Below, piece after piece: positions 16,201 to 38,250 of a stretch of 64,000 nt of DNA. Source of the stretch: Phylloscopus collybita. Taxonomy: Eukaryota; Chordata; Aves; Passeriformes; Phylloscopidae. The notes under the pieces are model-generated. The model was given only the letters and a program-made list of their open reading frames with translations, ran no database searches and had not been told where the DNA came from. Positions within the stretch are counted from its first letter, which is position 1. Each line of letters opens with the position of its first letter. A program made the translations under genes and the position numbers. The DNA lies in the NCBI GenBank assembly GCA_027886175.1, contig JAJNNQ010000003.1, positions 4,131,501 to 4,195,500 on the forward strand, written 5' to 3'.

Positions 16201-18004
16201 GGTCAAGCTCAGATGTACAAATTCAGGCATTTTTCACAAAACAGTGTCCCTCAGATTCTAGGAACACAGGCACAGGGTGACAACTCACTATTTTGTACCT
16301 GTATCCCAGTGCTTACAATGACAAAAAGGCTGCATTAAAATTCCCTATGTTTAGGCCTATAAAAAGGCTAACAGAGATTATAAAACAGCTGAAACAAAGG
16401 CCCTGGCACACTTGACAAAATCATTACACTCTTTGCTGAATTGAACTGTGAGCCTAAAAGCTTCATGGTTTATTCCTTCATTCTTTTCTCAGGACATCAC
16501 AGCCAAATATCCAAAGGCCTTCTACCAGAAATTAAAATTCTCCACAGAGAATATAATCTGAGGTTCTAGTAGGATGGATTAGGATGTGTTACTCCAGTTA
16601 TTGGAATTTTGCCAAATCAGCTCATTCTTGTCCCCAATACACCACATATAAATATTACTGTAGACAAATAAATTACAAGTTGCTGAAAGATAAACATCTC
16701 TTGGCACCTGGAGGAACGTTGCTATGGTCTCTGCTCCAGCATCAGTCAATAAATTATAGGCAAGATCCAAACCTGAAAAAGATGAAGAATAAGGAATGCA
16801 TATCTACATTGAACTGATCTCTTAATGAAAAGAAACAAAGATGAACTAAGGCTGAAATCCAGACTGATCATGTTTTCTTGTATTAGCACAGCAATGTCAA
16901 ACACACAGGGAAAAAATCTTACCTGTGACAAAGGCAGCTTGGTCCAAGACAGTGACAAGAACTCGAAGATCATCATCTGTAACTCTTTGCACAGGCACCA
17001 GATGATTATTTCCAGCTAATTTTAATGTGATTCCTTTTGTACTTCTGCAGTAACATAAAAATGCAAGCACATGGGACGAAGTAAAATGACAGAGAGAAAT
17101 TAATTTTCTCTCCAGATCAGAGGTGTGCCCGTGCCTGCTCTCACTGGAGCTCTTGCACAGGGTTATCTGCTGCCACTTTGGTCACACCACAACAGGTGAT
17201 GTGATCCAAGCAGCACCTCAGCAAGGCCATGCTTGCACTGAAAGCAGGAATAACCAAGATGAGGGGAAGGCAGATGGAAATAAAGATTATCTCAGAGGTT
17301 ACCTCATCATCTTCTTTTTACTTGGTCTCTTTATTTACTTTATCCTACCCTCAGGATCAAAACCTAACACAACCCATTTCATTTTCTCAGTCTTTTTCCC
17401 CCCAAAGGACAATTAACTTTGATCCCAGCATGGTCCATGAGAAGAAGCAGTACCCAAAGCCTTAATGAGAGAGAATTTGGTTAATAACTTGCCAGGATTC
17501 AGAGACAGCTCAGGGAAGCATGACCAGCTGGAAGGTAACTGGATGCAGCTAAGGCTTTTTAAACAGGAGTGAGACACAAAGAAGGGAGTTAGGATGACTA
17601 AACACTGGGTTTGGCTTCTTTAGGGGACAGAAAGGCACCATCCTGTACATTTTTCACTTTTTTTTGATTTCACTGCTTGTAAAGCTGCCCAGAAAGGATA
17701 TATAGCTACAAACTTCTGCCAAGATGATGTCAAGATGAGTCAAACCAGAAGTTCAGCAGTAAATGTTAAATTTGATTTGTGTTTAAGCCTGAAACTGCAT
17801 GAACTTTCTCATTTTTCAATTCCTCATCCTGCTACCCCGTTTAAGGTTTTCAGAAGCATCTGGAACACCCCGTTTGTTATTTCCTTACATTTCATCATTT
17901 TTATCAGCTTCTTGAAGCACACGAGCAATGAAGGGGTTTTCAGGCTGGCTCAAATCTTGACAGGCCTGCACATAATGCAGGTGAAGATCTGGAAGAACCG
18001 ACAT
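10058..18004 (-). CDS. LRRC34: Leucine-rich repeat-containing protein 34
   Basis: The complete coding model on the minus strand is 18004-17889, 17044-16923, 16772-16708, 15957-15874, 14868-14740, 13534-13439, 12072-11918, 11813-11658, 10592-10466 and 10261-10058. These total 1254 nt, or 417 residues plus stop, and every junction is phase-consistent. The protein is an array of ribonuclease-inhibitor-like leucine-rich repeats with LxxLDL-type strands (YLNLMFNDIG, LRMTGNKIGNQGGM, LDLGDCDL, YLDLSCNNITHDG). LRRC34 has been described as a nucleolar and nuclear protein of pluripotent and germ cells that binds nucleophosmin. Human LRRC34 is about 464 residues; the bird ORF is shorter only at the N-terminus, where the start is the Met at 18004. 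An upstream in-frame start was not seen. Position and orientation match human. Confidence 0.94.
10466..10592 (-). CDS. LRRC34: LRRC34 exon (LSVVSNNI repeat)
   Basis: 127 bp encode (A)LSVVSNNITGEGLLALA and HIYIWGNKLDRDSCV. The first base completes an Ala codon. The donor is GTAAG at 10465-10461. Confidence 0.93.
11658..11813 (-). CDS. LRRC34: LRRC34 exon (NNITHDG repeat)
   Basis: 156 bp encode (C)NNITHDGVKFLGELL, LRILDLHANRIEDVGAMYL and NMTLQ plus two bases of a split Ala. Acceptor AG is at 11815-11814 and the donor is GTGAGT at 11657. Confidence 0.94.
11918..12072 (-). CDS. LRRC34: LRRC34 exon (EETTVHIARML repeat)
   Basis: 155 bp encode EETTVHIARMLRSNSSLVEL through SSLRYLDLS plus TG of a split Cys, completed by the next exon. 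The acceptor CTAG ends at 12073 and the donor is GTGAG at 11917. Confidence 0.93.
13439..13534 (-). CDS. LRRC34: LRRC34 exon (INLNRPLL repeat)
   Basis: This 96-bp exon is phase 0 at both ends and encodes GLQCLIAIAIALTENTSLKA and INLNRPLLSNQQ. AINLNRP is a family hallmark. The donor is GTATGAG at 13438. Confidence 0.93.
14740..14868 (-). CDS. LRRC34: LRRC34 exon (MTGNKIGNQGGMFFA repeat)
   Basis: This 129-bp exon is phase 0 at both ends. It encodes SNQSLEHLRMTGNKIGNQGG and LKKLDLGDCDL. Acceptor AG is at 14870-14869 and the donor is GTGAGT at 14739. Confidence 0.95.
15874..15957 (-). CDS. LRRC34: LRRC34 exon (YLNLMFNDIG repeat)
   Basis: This 84-bp exon is phase 0 at both ends and encodes one 28-residue repeat: ENSTLQYLNLMFNDIGTSG and AELIAEALH. 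The donor is GTGAGT at 15873. Confidence 0.95.
16708..16772 (-). CDS. LRRC34: LRRC34 exon (GLDLAYNLL repeat)
   Basis: 65 bp encode (G)LDLAYNLLTDAGAETIATFL plus Q. The donor is GTGCCA, weak at positions +3 to +6, so this exon may be spliced less efficiently than the others. Confidence 0.92.
16923..17044 (-). CDS. LRRC34: LRRC34 exon (TLKLAGNNHLVPV)
   Basis: 122 bp encode (I)STKGITLKLAGNNHLVPVQ through FVT plus G of a split Gly. The block AGNNxLVPVxRVT matches human. Acceptor AG is at 17046-17045. Confidence 0.93.
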
Positions 18005-18010
18005 GACCTG
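17889..18010 (-). CDS. LRRC34: LRRC34 first coding exon with start codon
   Basis: The ATG at 18004-18002 opens MSVLPDLHLHYVQACQ, followed by ENPFIARVLQEADKND, which resembles the family block NPFILHILQEVD. Two acceptors three bases apart (CAG-CAG, exon start 18010 or 18007) both lie upstream of the ATG, so the choice does not change the protein. A G at -3 gives acceptable start context. The donor is GTAAGG at 17888. Confidence 0.85.
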
Positions 18011-18359
18011 CTGGAAAACAAAACCAAGTGTTATTGCATCGTTTTGGCAGCCTAGCAACCAGGAGGGATCTGCACAAAAATACAAATGGGCTCGGTCTGC
18101 AAAAGGTTACAACTCGTGGTTTGGAGTAACAGATAGAGGGAAAAGCATGAGGAAAAGGGTGGGTGTGTTTTTGATGTGCTGTAGTTGGTTAGAGCACCGT
18201 GCTAATAATACCAAGGCAGGCCACTCATTTCAGAGTTGAGCTTTGATTATTCCTGTGGGACCCTGCCAGCTCAGCGTATTCTGTAATAAACTCAGAGATA
18301 CGAGTAGCTGAGCTAACAGAGGAGTGATCCCTGTGGCAGCTGGGCCCCGCAGGCCTTAC

Positions 18360-18460
18360 CTGAGCGACAACCACCTCTCCCCTGTGCCCAGCTCAGCCTG
18401 CGGTGACCGGCCCGCGGTGAGTTCGGTAACCGGGCAGCTCCGAGCTCCGCTCGGTAACGG
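18360..18460 (-). promoter_or_regulatory. LRRC34: LRRC34 CpG-rich promoter and non-coding first exon
   Basis: A consensus donor (CAG|GTAAGG) ends a putative 5' UTR exon at 18360. No ATG lies within about 100 bp upstream of it. The DNA is GC- and CpG-rich, with two identical CGGTAAC half-sites at about 18424 and 18452. The transcription start is not determined. There is no clear TATA box. Confidence 0.6.
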
Positions 18461-18462
18461 AG

Positions 18463-19143
18463 CCCGTTCCAGGGAGGGTGTCCCGGAGCCCGCTCCAGGG
18501 AGGGTGTCCCGGAGCCCGTTCCAGGGAGGGTGTCCCAGAGCCCGCTCCAGGGAGGGTGTCCCGGAGCCCGTTCCCAGGGAGGGTGTCCCAGAGCCCGCTC
18601 CAGGGAGGGTGTCCCAGAGCCCGCTCCAGGGAGGGTGTCCCGGAGCCCGCTCCAGGGAGGGTGTCCCGGAGCCCGTTCCAGGGAGGGTGTCCCGGAGCCC
18701 GTTCCCAGGGAGGGTGTCCCAGAGCCCTTTCCAGGGAGGGTGTCCCGGAGCCCGTTCCCAGGCAGGGTGTCCCGGAGCCCGTTCCCAGGGAGGGTGTCCC
18801 AGAGCCCTTTCCAGGGAGGGTGTCCCGGAGCCCGTTCCCAGGGAGGGTGTCCCAGAGCCCTTTCCAGGGAGGGTGTCCCGGAGCCCGTTCCCAGGGAGGG
18901 TGTCCCGGAGCCCTCTCCAGGGAGGGTGTCCCGGAGCCCGCTCCAGGGAGGGTGTCCCAGAGCCCGCTCCAGGGAGGGTGTCCCAGAGCCCTTTCCAGGG
19001 AGGGTGTCCCGGAGCCCGTTCCAGGGAGGGTGTCTCAAGCCCGTTCCAGGGAGGGTGTCCCGGAGCCCGTTCCAGGGAGGGTGTCCCGGAGCCCGTTCCC
19101 AGGCAGGGTGTCCCGGAGCCCGTTCCCAGGCAGGGTGTCCCGG
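18463..19143. repeat. Minisatellite, 26 copies of a 26-bp GC-rich unit
   Basis: The unit is AGGGAGGGTGTCCCGGAGCC plus CGTTCC, counted as 26 occurrences of the core GGGTGTC. Most copies are 26 or 27 bp long (an extra C in GTTCCC). One copy near 19031 is shortened and diverged (TGTCTCAAG). A 53-bp dimer with alternating GTTCCC and CTTTCC units recurs at 18701-18753, 18781-18833 and 18834-18886. Long open frames exist on both strands only because unit lengths mix 26 and 27; they are not genes. The array abuts the LRRC34 promoter. Confidence 0.97.
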
Positions 19144-22100
19144 GCCTGCAGCAGGAGGGAGCGGGCGGGGGTTGCCAGGAGCCCCCCGGTGCCCCCTGTG
19201 CGGGGCTGAGCCCCCGGTGCTGCCCAGACCCTGCGGACGGGGCAGGGCAGGTTCTTCCTCACCGCACCCCAAAGCACAGAGTTGGTCTCCGAGGAGCCTT
19301 TGCAAAAGTGTCCATGGTTACAGGAATCAGCTGCTCCTTCTGAGATTCCTGTGCTGGCCCTGTACAGCGAATAAATCCCTCTGGTGATTTCACCACTGCC
19401 CTCCTAGGCAGGATGGGGTGGGCTCCTGCACTGCAGCTCTGCCAGGAGCTGGGTCTGGCTCGTAATCTCCAGCACAAATTTACCCCAGGTTTGAAGAATC
19501 TCCCTGACACGAGAGTGCTCAGACTGTCTGGACAGCCTGGAGGGGATCCCACACCAGCTCTGCTGCTGACACCCCCTTTCCCGTGTTTATGTGAGGAACA
19601 CCACGTTACACACTGCACCTCATCCTCCACCAGGATAATCAGTGTCAGAACCCTAGATCTGAGTGAAAAATGCTTTGATGGCCTTCCTAAAGGAATGTGC
19701 ACTATGAAATAAAATGTATTTGTTCCTTTGTTTTAATTTTTATTTTATTCATGCCCTTTTGCACAATCCAAGTTCTCCATTACAACCAAGGGTCACTTTT
19801 CCCTGCCACAGGGAGAAGGGACATTCCACTGGTGCACACCCGAGCCTGGGTACCTCATTATCACTGGCATCTCAGTATTCAGGCAGGGAGAAAAAAGCAA
19901 GAGCGTGGAAACACTGACCTTTGTGTTGAATCACAAAGATGGAATCCTGACTGGAGAAACTGCTGCAGTTTTTCGCTTTTTTTTATTTCCTGTGTACACT
20001 GGAAAACAAGAGCTGCATTTGCACAGAATCAATCTGTCACAAAGTGAGCAAAGGGCAACTTAAAAATGGATGTGATGTTGTTAATGTCTTTCACTCCATG
20101 AACATTTGCTGTTCATTTGATAATGAACAATTAGGCAGCCTTGGGCTATGGCAAGTGTAAGAGTATTCATAGACATCCTCATTTTAGGGCTCAGGACACA
20201 CTTTCCTTTTTATATAATGCAATATTTCGTTGGTTTTTTTTTTTTTTTCCCCAAGGATTTTTTTCCACTGGTGCAGTTTTCTTCTTGGAGGTTATATTTA
20301 CAGAAGTAGTAATTTATGCAAAAGACTCACTTTCAGATTTCATTAATTTAAATTGCTTTCCTCTGCACTGTGCATACAAAGGAAATGAAGAAGCAGACTA
20401 ATGTTTCTGCTAAGAAATAAAATTAAACCCATAAGAAATCTTTCCAGCACAGGAAACAACACAGATGCCTTTGCCAAAATTTCCACCATACTGTGAGGTA
20501 TAATGTGACATTAATGAGCAGAATGTTCTGTGTTCATCTATCAACAGTAATGCAGCTCCACAGAATTTTCTTGGGAGATTTCTTCCCTAAAAACAAAATC
20601 CCAAAGATTACTATTTAATTGACATAATATATCTTTTTAATGACTGTCTCTAGATACCTGTGGAGGTGAAGAAACTGAAAATTTTAAATGCCTTAGACTT
20701 TCTGAAAATAAATTCAGTATCTTTCCAAAGAAGATCTTTCTCCTGGAGTCATTAGAAAGATGATAGCTGGAACAAGATAAAGGAATTAAATGTCTGCCAG
20801 AAGACATAAGCAAATTGCAGGCAAGATCTTGTTCTGCTGCAACATGGAAATTCCATGGACTTCAGCTGCTCCCAAATGCAGGACTGAAGGGACTCTTAAT
20901 CTCTTTAGTTACATGGTGCAGCATCAGGCCAGAATGGTTAGAACAGGAATAATATCAAAGCTCAGCCTTTAAAACTCATGTTTCTCTGTGTTTAGTAATG
21001 ATCCCAACAATATCACAGTTTATAAACCTTACTTATGCACTTTACCTCCAGAAATTATAGGCACCTTGCTTGGAAATATGGGGTAGGATCCCAGATAGGC
21101 AGAACACACACTTCTAGCAGGACCTGCATTACCACCCTGTCTTACAGAGGTGTAAAAAGCTGTTTGAAAGTATCTCCACACTTCTGCAAAATTGTTCACT
21201 GCTGTTTTGACAATCTGCAGTTGCAGCACTTTGAATGACTGCAAGCTGTCACTTCCTTAGTGGTACTGCTCATGTCTGAGATGGTTTGGTGACAGTTTGG
21301 GATGTGTCTGTGTATGACAGGTTTATCTGAAAGCAGCAGGTCTGCAGGACGTAATTTCCACCATGATTCTGGTCCTGACACATCATAACACCTTTGTTAT
21401 TAAAAAGAACCACGACAAACATAATGTTGCTATAGTTCTTGCATGCCAGATTTATGTGCAACCACATCTTTCCACAGCACTCAACAGGCAGACAGCTGTT
21501 TGTCCTAGACACACGATGTCCTTGTCTAGTTTTTATTCTATATTGCTCAGCTACCCCTTAAGCCCCTGAGTTTCTTTGCAGTGTGCATAGAGCACTGGAC
21601 TGGAGCCAGCCACTGTGCAAGGACAAAATGCAGAGTGGGTGGGAGCAGAACCCTTTGTTTAGTTTAACTGGCTTGTCAGAACTGCAGTCCTGCTCTCCCT
21701 CCCCTTGCCTCAGGGAAGGTGGCTGCACCCTGAGTGAGGTGATGGTGTCTGAGACCAGCTCTTCCCAGAGTTCCATCTCCAGGTAGTGCTCTCTGAATCT
21801 GCACCCAGGGTATGGAACTTGTTTCTGTTTGGCTCTTGATTGATACTGAAATCTCATTAATATGCTCATTGGCAGGCGAGAGCTGGGACTGCAGCAAAGT
21901 GGGACGGCTCTGTTCTGATTTTCCATTTCACTGGGTAACTGAGGCTGTTTTGATTGTTTGGAAATGTCTAATGAATTTTTTTTTCACCCTAAGTGAAGGC
22001 AAAGCAGAACGGAGAGAAGGATGAATCAGAAACTGCCAAGGAGGGAATCATCGGAAGAGAGATTTCTCTGCAGATTGGCAGATTGACAAGACATTTAGTA

Positions 22101-23859
22101 AAGGTGATAAAAGGAACAAAACCTTTTTAGTGGCACAATTGGCATGACAGAATAATAAGAGGGCAAAAGACTGTGCAGGGGGACCAGGAGCAGAGGAGAG
22201 TTTGCCAGCAGTGGATCTGTTCTGTGCTCTGGAGCTGAGAATGAGGAATCCAGCTATGAAAGAACAAGAAACCCCAAACCTGAAGTTGAGTTCAGTTAGG
22301 AAGATTTCAACAGAAAGTGGACATTAAAGGTAAACTGCAGAGAGAGGTTCAAGTGGAAAAGGATTAATTCAGAGAAATTCTCACGGAACAGATAGATCAG
22401 CTTCTCAGTTGGATCAAAGGTGGATTTGAGGAGGAAAGTCACATGAAGACAAGTGATAAAGGGAACAGGTTGGTGTGATGCTGTTCAACAGACATGATGG
22501 TATTTCCTCATTAGAACTACTGTCCTGGCTTAAGCCACTGCTTGGAAATCTCTCTTGTTATCCCTGAATGAAGCAGGGGCTATTTGCTTTACATCAGAGG
22601 TTTGGGATTCCACACAGCAATTCCCTGCTGCCCCTGACCAAGGGACCCCAGTTCAAGTCACATTTCTCCAAGCTGTGCCAAGTGCACTTTTCAAGTGTAA
22701 CTGAAAGTGGAACCAGGAAGTCCAGGGTGACCCTTACATGAAATCATGCATTAAATGATCAATAGGTATCAGCACAGCAGTCAGCTGCTGGTTATAGCCC
22801 TGAACAGGCAAAAGCTGATGTTGGAAGGGTCTCATGGACAGAAAGCTGAATATTGATCAGCATCTGCAGGGGAGAACTTGCTGAGGGGGGCTTTAGCAAG
22901 TTAGGAAAGTGCCACTGAATGATCCTGTTGTGCCTCTCCTCCAGGAGATTGCTGCAACATGGAGATGCTCAGAGCTAATTGAGCAGTACTTTATCCCTCA
23001 AGCTGCCTCAGGATTTTTCTAAGACTCCTCACTCAGTGGGCAGATCTAATACCTTTACTTCCTAAAATACCTTACCAATGAATAATCCCACTGCAGTCCT
23101 GGAGCTCACGTGTGGGTTAACATGCTCCACGACACAAGTGACTGCCAGAATTTGGCACTTATTGATCGCTCTGTATCCAAAATTCTTGTTAAAATGGCAG
23201 AACACATCTCTGATTTAATGTACCATAGTTTTTTTCCTTGCCCTAGAGACTTGCAAAGACACCAGTTAAGTGTTTCTTACCTTGATTTTATGCTGATTCT
23301 CTACACAGCACTCAGCTACACTGAGATGGCATCAAAGACCAGAGCAGAGGCAGACCAGCTCCTTCTGTATTCTCCTTCCTGGACTGATCTATAATGTTGG
23401 GATGAATGCCTAATCTCCCAGTTATGATTTAATTAATTCACAAAGAGGCAAAACTGTGGAGGGAGAAGAAACTAAAATTTAAAACATTGAGGTTTCAAGT
23501 ATTTTCACATTAGAGGTATTTTCTGAGGCCACATTCACACTGCCCACCCACCTGCATTAACACAAACCCCAGCCCTTCCCTCTATGGCCAAACCTGCAGC
23601 GTGTCCCTCTGACCCCAGCACTGCTCTGTGGGCCTTGGCAGTATTCACAACATGGAGATTAAGCAGTGTAACCGTGGCCCAGAGAATCTGAAAGAACATT
23701 ATTAAATGATCTATGGTGCAGAAGGTCAAATAACAGTTTTCTGTAATTGTGAAACTATTTCAAGAGCTTATTAAAAACTGCAGTCTTCTAAGTCAGAGAA
23801 ACATAATGCCTGGTTCATGTGCTGCTCCCAAAAGGCCTTCCAGACACCTCCAACCTTCA
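19144..23859. other. Intergenic, LRRC34 to LRRC31
   Basis: Apart from the possible LRR fragment I recognise no exon. The right part should contain the LRRC31 3' UTR (minus strand); ATTAAA-like signals near 23427 are possible but unproven. A T15 tract is at 20234-20248. The segment around 23560-23640 is GC-richer but not coding. Confidence 0.6.
19631..19712 (+). pseudogene. Possible remnant of LRRIQ4 (one LRR)
   Basis: After a pyrimidine-rich stretch ending in CAG at 19631-19633, the plus strand reads VRTLDLSEKCFDGLPKGMC and then a stop. This fits the plant/bacterial-style LxxLxLSxNxFxxLPxxI repeat used by LRRIQ4, not the type in LRRC31 or LRRC34. In mammals LRRIQ4 lies on this strand between LRRC34 and LRRC31. 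A weaker LRR-like string (LKNLPDTRVLRLSG) lies upstream in the same frame at about 19488-19530. No other repeats or IQ motif are visible. It could be chance similarity. Confidence 0.3.
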
Positions 23860-34350
<10,491 letters not shown>

Positions 34351-35311
34351 AATGGCAGATGCACTGAGAATTTGCCACAGTTGCCTCCATCCAACAACAT
34401 CTCATAGCCATGATACAAGTGCTCAACAGCAGAGCACTTGCAAACACAAAAAGCTGAGGCACTGTTTAAAATTTGGCATTAATGTGTTGTCACAGCTGTA
34501 TTCCTTAGAAATACAAAAATTACACAAACCAATGTACCTCGATGCACAGTTACAGTTACAATTAAAATCCTGCTTTCCCTGGTTGTGGTTTCCTGTTGTA
34601 GAAAGACATTATTTTAAACAAAGAACATACCTGTCTTTTCCATGGGTACACCTGAGGATTCCTTTCACACTTTTCTGTTTTTACAGCTCTTTCAGGGTTT
34701 GTGAGATAGGTGAGCCATGACATGCAAACAAAACCTCACTCCTTTCCTTAATAGGAACTTTCCGTGCAGTTTTCTCTCACAAGTTTCTGTGCTCATCAGT
34801 TTGATAGCAGCAGCTCTGCACAAGTGGTTTGAGGGCTCTTTCCTGATGCCTCTATTCCTCTGTGCTCTATCCCAAAGCCTGCCGTTCCCGGGGCTGAGAA
34901 GTCCATTTAAATGCTCCGATCATGTCCCAGCTTAGATCGCTCTCAAGGAAGAAATCAGGAAGTGGCAGCAACTGCTCACAAACCCCTGCAGGTCCCCGAG
35001 ACAGCTGTTGTTCGAAGGGGCTGAGTCACGGCAGCGATCAGGTTACAGGAGTACCTGAAGAAAAGCTCTTTGTTTTCCCACGGCTTTTGTCCACACTGGT
35101 CCGCAAGAGTGCCAGAGGCTGAGCAGAGCCCTGCTGGCAACTGGATCTTGCACAGCTCAGTAACAAAAAGCCAGGACGGACACTCGTGATCGTTTTAGGG
35201 CAACAGCAGCCACAAGAGGAGAAGTCACACAATCATCCTCTGGGCAACACCATGATACAACATTACAATGCAATCATTGGACACACCTTAGATAGACCTC
35301 AAGCTCCAGTA

Positions 35312-35314
<3 letters not shown>

Positions 35315-35346
<32 letters not shown>
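35315..35346. repeat. Uninterrupted T32 tract
   Basis: 32 consecutive T residues are followed by GTCTGTCTGTCC. There is no CR1 or other element alongside that I recognise. Confidence 0.97.
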
Positions 35347-35347
<1 letters not shown>

Positions 35348-38059
35348 TCTGTCTGTCCTAAAGTCTGATTTCCTCAATGGTGAACATCACAATTTCTGTC
35401 TTAACCACTCATGGCCCTTTGTGCAGAATCTCTTTAGCCTCTTTTTTCAGTCTATGAGGTCTTCCCTTTTGCAGGCTAAACCGGCCAAACCCTTCTCCCC
35501 TCTTGTGGCCAACTCTCCATTTCCCTTATCACTTCACCTTTGTCTGCACCTGGTGCAATATAATTTATACTTCCTTAAATACAAGGCACCATCCATGGGT
35601 CTGTATACACTAAAGGCATATGCAAACTGGAGTGATTTTGGTGGGGAATGATAAAGCTGGTAAACAAAACCAACCATTCCTTTGCAAGCAGCAGGGCAGA
35701 CACCAGCCTGAGGACAGGCTTGAGTCAGTGTGAAACTAGACAAAGGATTCAGACAGGATGGAATGAGGCACAAGGTGCTGCGAGGAGTCAACAGGGGAAG
35801 ATGAGGAGAAGAAAAACTTAAAGAATATCAGGAAAATCCTCTTGCCCATGAGAGGTACCATTCTGGGAAACATTTACAGTAGTTAGAAATGCACAAAACC
35901 ATTGTGATCAACCATCTTTCTCTGCAGGAAAGGAGGGCACACTTCTGTTCCCAAACAGAAAGGGTCTCCAAGTCAGCTTTAGGGTTTTCTGACACCAGGA
36001 AACCCTAAAGGCTGTCCTGTCTCAGTTTCTGAAATGAGCATCTCACCACAGACCTGTATCCACATCAGGAATTTCTGCTAATTCACATGTCCAGGCATCT
36101 CAGCTATGCAGATGGTGGAAAATCCCAGCATTTCTGTTGGTAAAGAGCTGAATTTGACAGTTCTTTGCTTGTGTTGAACAACAGAGTGACTGGGAATGAA
36201 GAAGAGCCCAAGCAACACGTGTTTGTGAACATGTCCCGGGCTCTCCTGGCCCAAGACATCTCAGTGCAGTTCAATGAGAACATGGAATGGGAATATTTGA
36301 TAATCTCTGTCCTGTGAAACTGGGGAAATCCTTCAGCATGTTAAACACCAATTACAGTGGTTAGGCTGGGCTAACTCAGTGGTCTGACATCAGTATTTCA
36401 GGTGATGTGCTGCCAATTCACAAGTTCTTTCACCACTTGAGGCAGTTGAATGACAGTGACAATACCCCAGGGCACTATGACAGCATCCCTGTAATCCGAT
36501 GGGAAGGGAAACACAGTGACACTGGTCTCCTCTTCCTAAAATGCAAATCTTTATCTTTTTACAGCAGCTATGAGGGAAGAGGTAACAACAGGATTATACC
36601 CCTCCAAAAAGCAGGACAAGGAGGGTGAGGTGGCTGCACTAGGCTGTAAACATGAGCAGTATTTTGCAGTAGGCCCAGGCTGTGCTGTGAACATGTGATA
36701 AATCAACAGCCAGGCCCAGCCATGCCCCATTAGCTGCTCTGTCCATCTCCTCCCTGCCACACTTCTGAACAGGTGTCCTGCTCCTGCCTGTCACAGCCCA
36801 GTGTCTGCTTCCTGCAGCACGTCATGGGCAGCACAGGGCAGGCTTAGCTTTTGGAGTTTAAATGTAATAGATGCCTTCTCCTTTCTATGCAGTTAAATGG
36901 CCTGTGACCATCTGCTGAGTGCTCAGTGTCACACTTGTTTATATCTACTCTTCCCTCTGTCTAGACCTGGAGCAAGGTTAGGAACAGAACCAATTTTGGA
37001 ACAAAATAGTTTAAGTTGCATCCCACACAGCATCCATCAGGGAGAGATTAATGTGGATTTTTGTACTTTGCCTCATTGTGACTCCTTAATCCGGCATATA
37101 TTCCAAAGAAATAATGCCATTAGAGGATTAGTGCCACAAGTTCATTTGAAAAAAAGGATTTGCAAACACTGAAATCCTATATTCTATGTGCTTAATCACT
37201 GAGTATCATTTTGGGGATTTCCTCTCCCTTTAGTAGTGTCTCTTTCAATGAAACCCAAGCAAATCAGCAACTCTGTTTTGGATGGCCCTTATTATCCACT
37301 AAAGGAAAACAAGCCCCCAAGCATCTGGTTAAAATAATACAGTCCAAACACACTGGACTAAACCCATCCTTGCTGTCATACAATCACAATTACATCAGGG
37401 AGGAACTCGGCCCAATATTTATATAAAATGTAATGCTTTGGGATATTTATCTATCAGAGATTTTTGATAATCTGAGTCCTGCAGACTTAATAACACTGTG
37501 ACTCTTGTTTGCTTCCGTGGCAGTTCCCTTCCCCAGCTTTGCCTCTGCAGGATTCTCTTGCTTGGCCCAATTTGTTGGAGGCAGTTGCATGGAGCAAGAA
37601 ATTGGTGGGGCTGGAAAAATGTTCATGGCTGACTCTGGCAGTTGCAGGTGTTACACTCTTGGGCTGTGCTGATTCAACACAGGAGCTGCTGCCAAGGGAG
37701 GATAAGGGAAGAGTGGCCTGGTCCAGCACCAGATTTGCTGCAATCATCTTTTGCAGCCACATGCATCAAACCATGCTCTCCACAGCTTTCTCCATCCTCT
37801 CTCTCCTGCTTTGTCCCTTCCACTTATCCTCTGACTCTGACCCCTTATAACTGAGGCAGGGAATTCAGCCTTGCCCACACAGCTGGGAATCCCTCAGCTG
37901 GCACTGATGCTGTGTTGCTTGTGCCAAACATCTGTGTCACCCTCTGATTTGATGCTGACTTTCTTTATAGCCAGGTGATCCACAGAGCTGCAGGGATTTG
38001 CTTCAGGGCCAGACAAAATCCTTCAGAAGAGACTGCACACACAACGGGCTGGAAGCACC

Positions 38060-38250
38060 ATTGCCCAGGGAATGCCTGCCTGACCTGGAGGGGCTGCACA
38101 CTTGGCAGGACAAGGCCAGGTTCAAGGCCAGCTTGGATGGGGCTTGGAGCAACCTGGGAGAGTGGAAGGTATCCCTGTCCATGGCAGGGGGTTGGGAGCT
38201 GGATGAGGTTTAAAGTCTCTTTGAACCCAAACCATCCTGTGACAGTCTTG
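38060..38250 (+). mobile_element. CR1 LINE 3' fragment, sense orientation
   Basis: It contains the CR1 3' region landmarks in order: TTGCCCAG, CAAGGCCAG, GGATGGGGCTTGGAGCAACC, TGGAAGGT.TCCCTGTCCATG, GGCAGGGGGTTGG and CAAACCATCCTGTGA. It is diverged and truncated at the 5' end, and the reverse transcriptase region is absent. Confidence 0.85.

Noticed and set aside
18313..19387. Long overlapping open frames on both strands (up to 339 codons) rich in Gly, Pro, Arg and Ser
   Set aside because: They lie within the 26-bp minisatellite and are open because of its unit length and composition. There are no independent coding signals and no homology.
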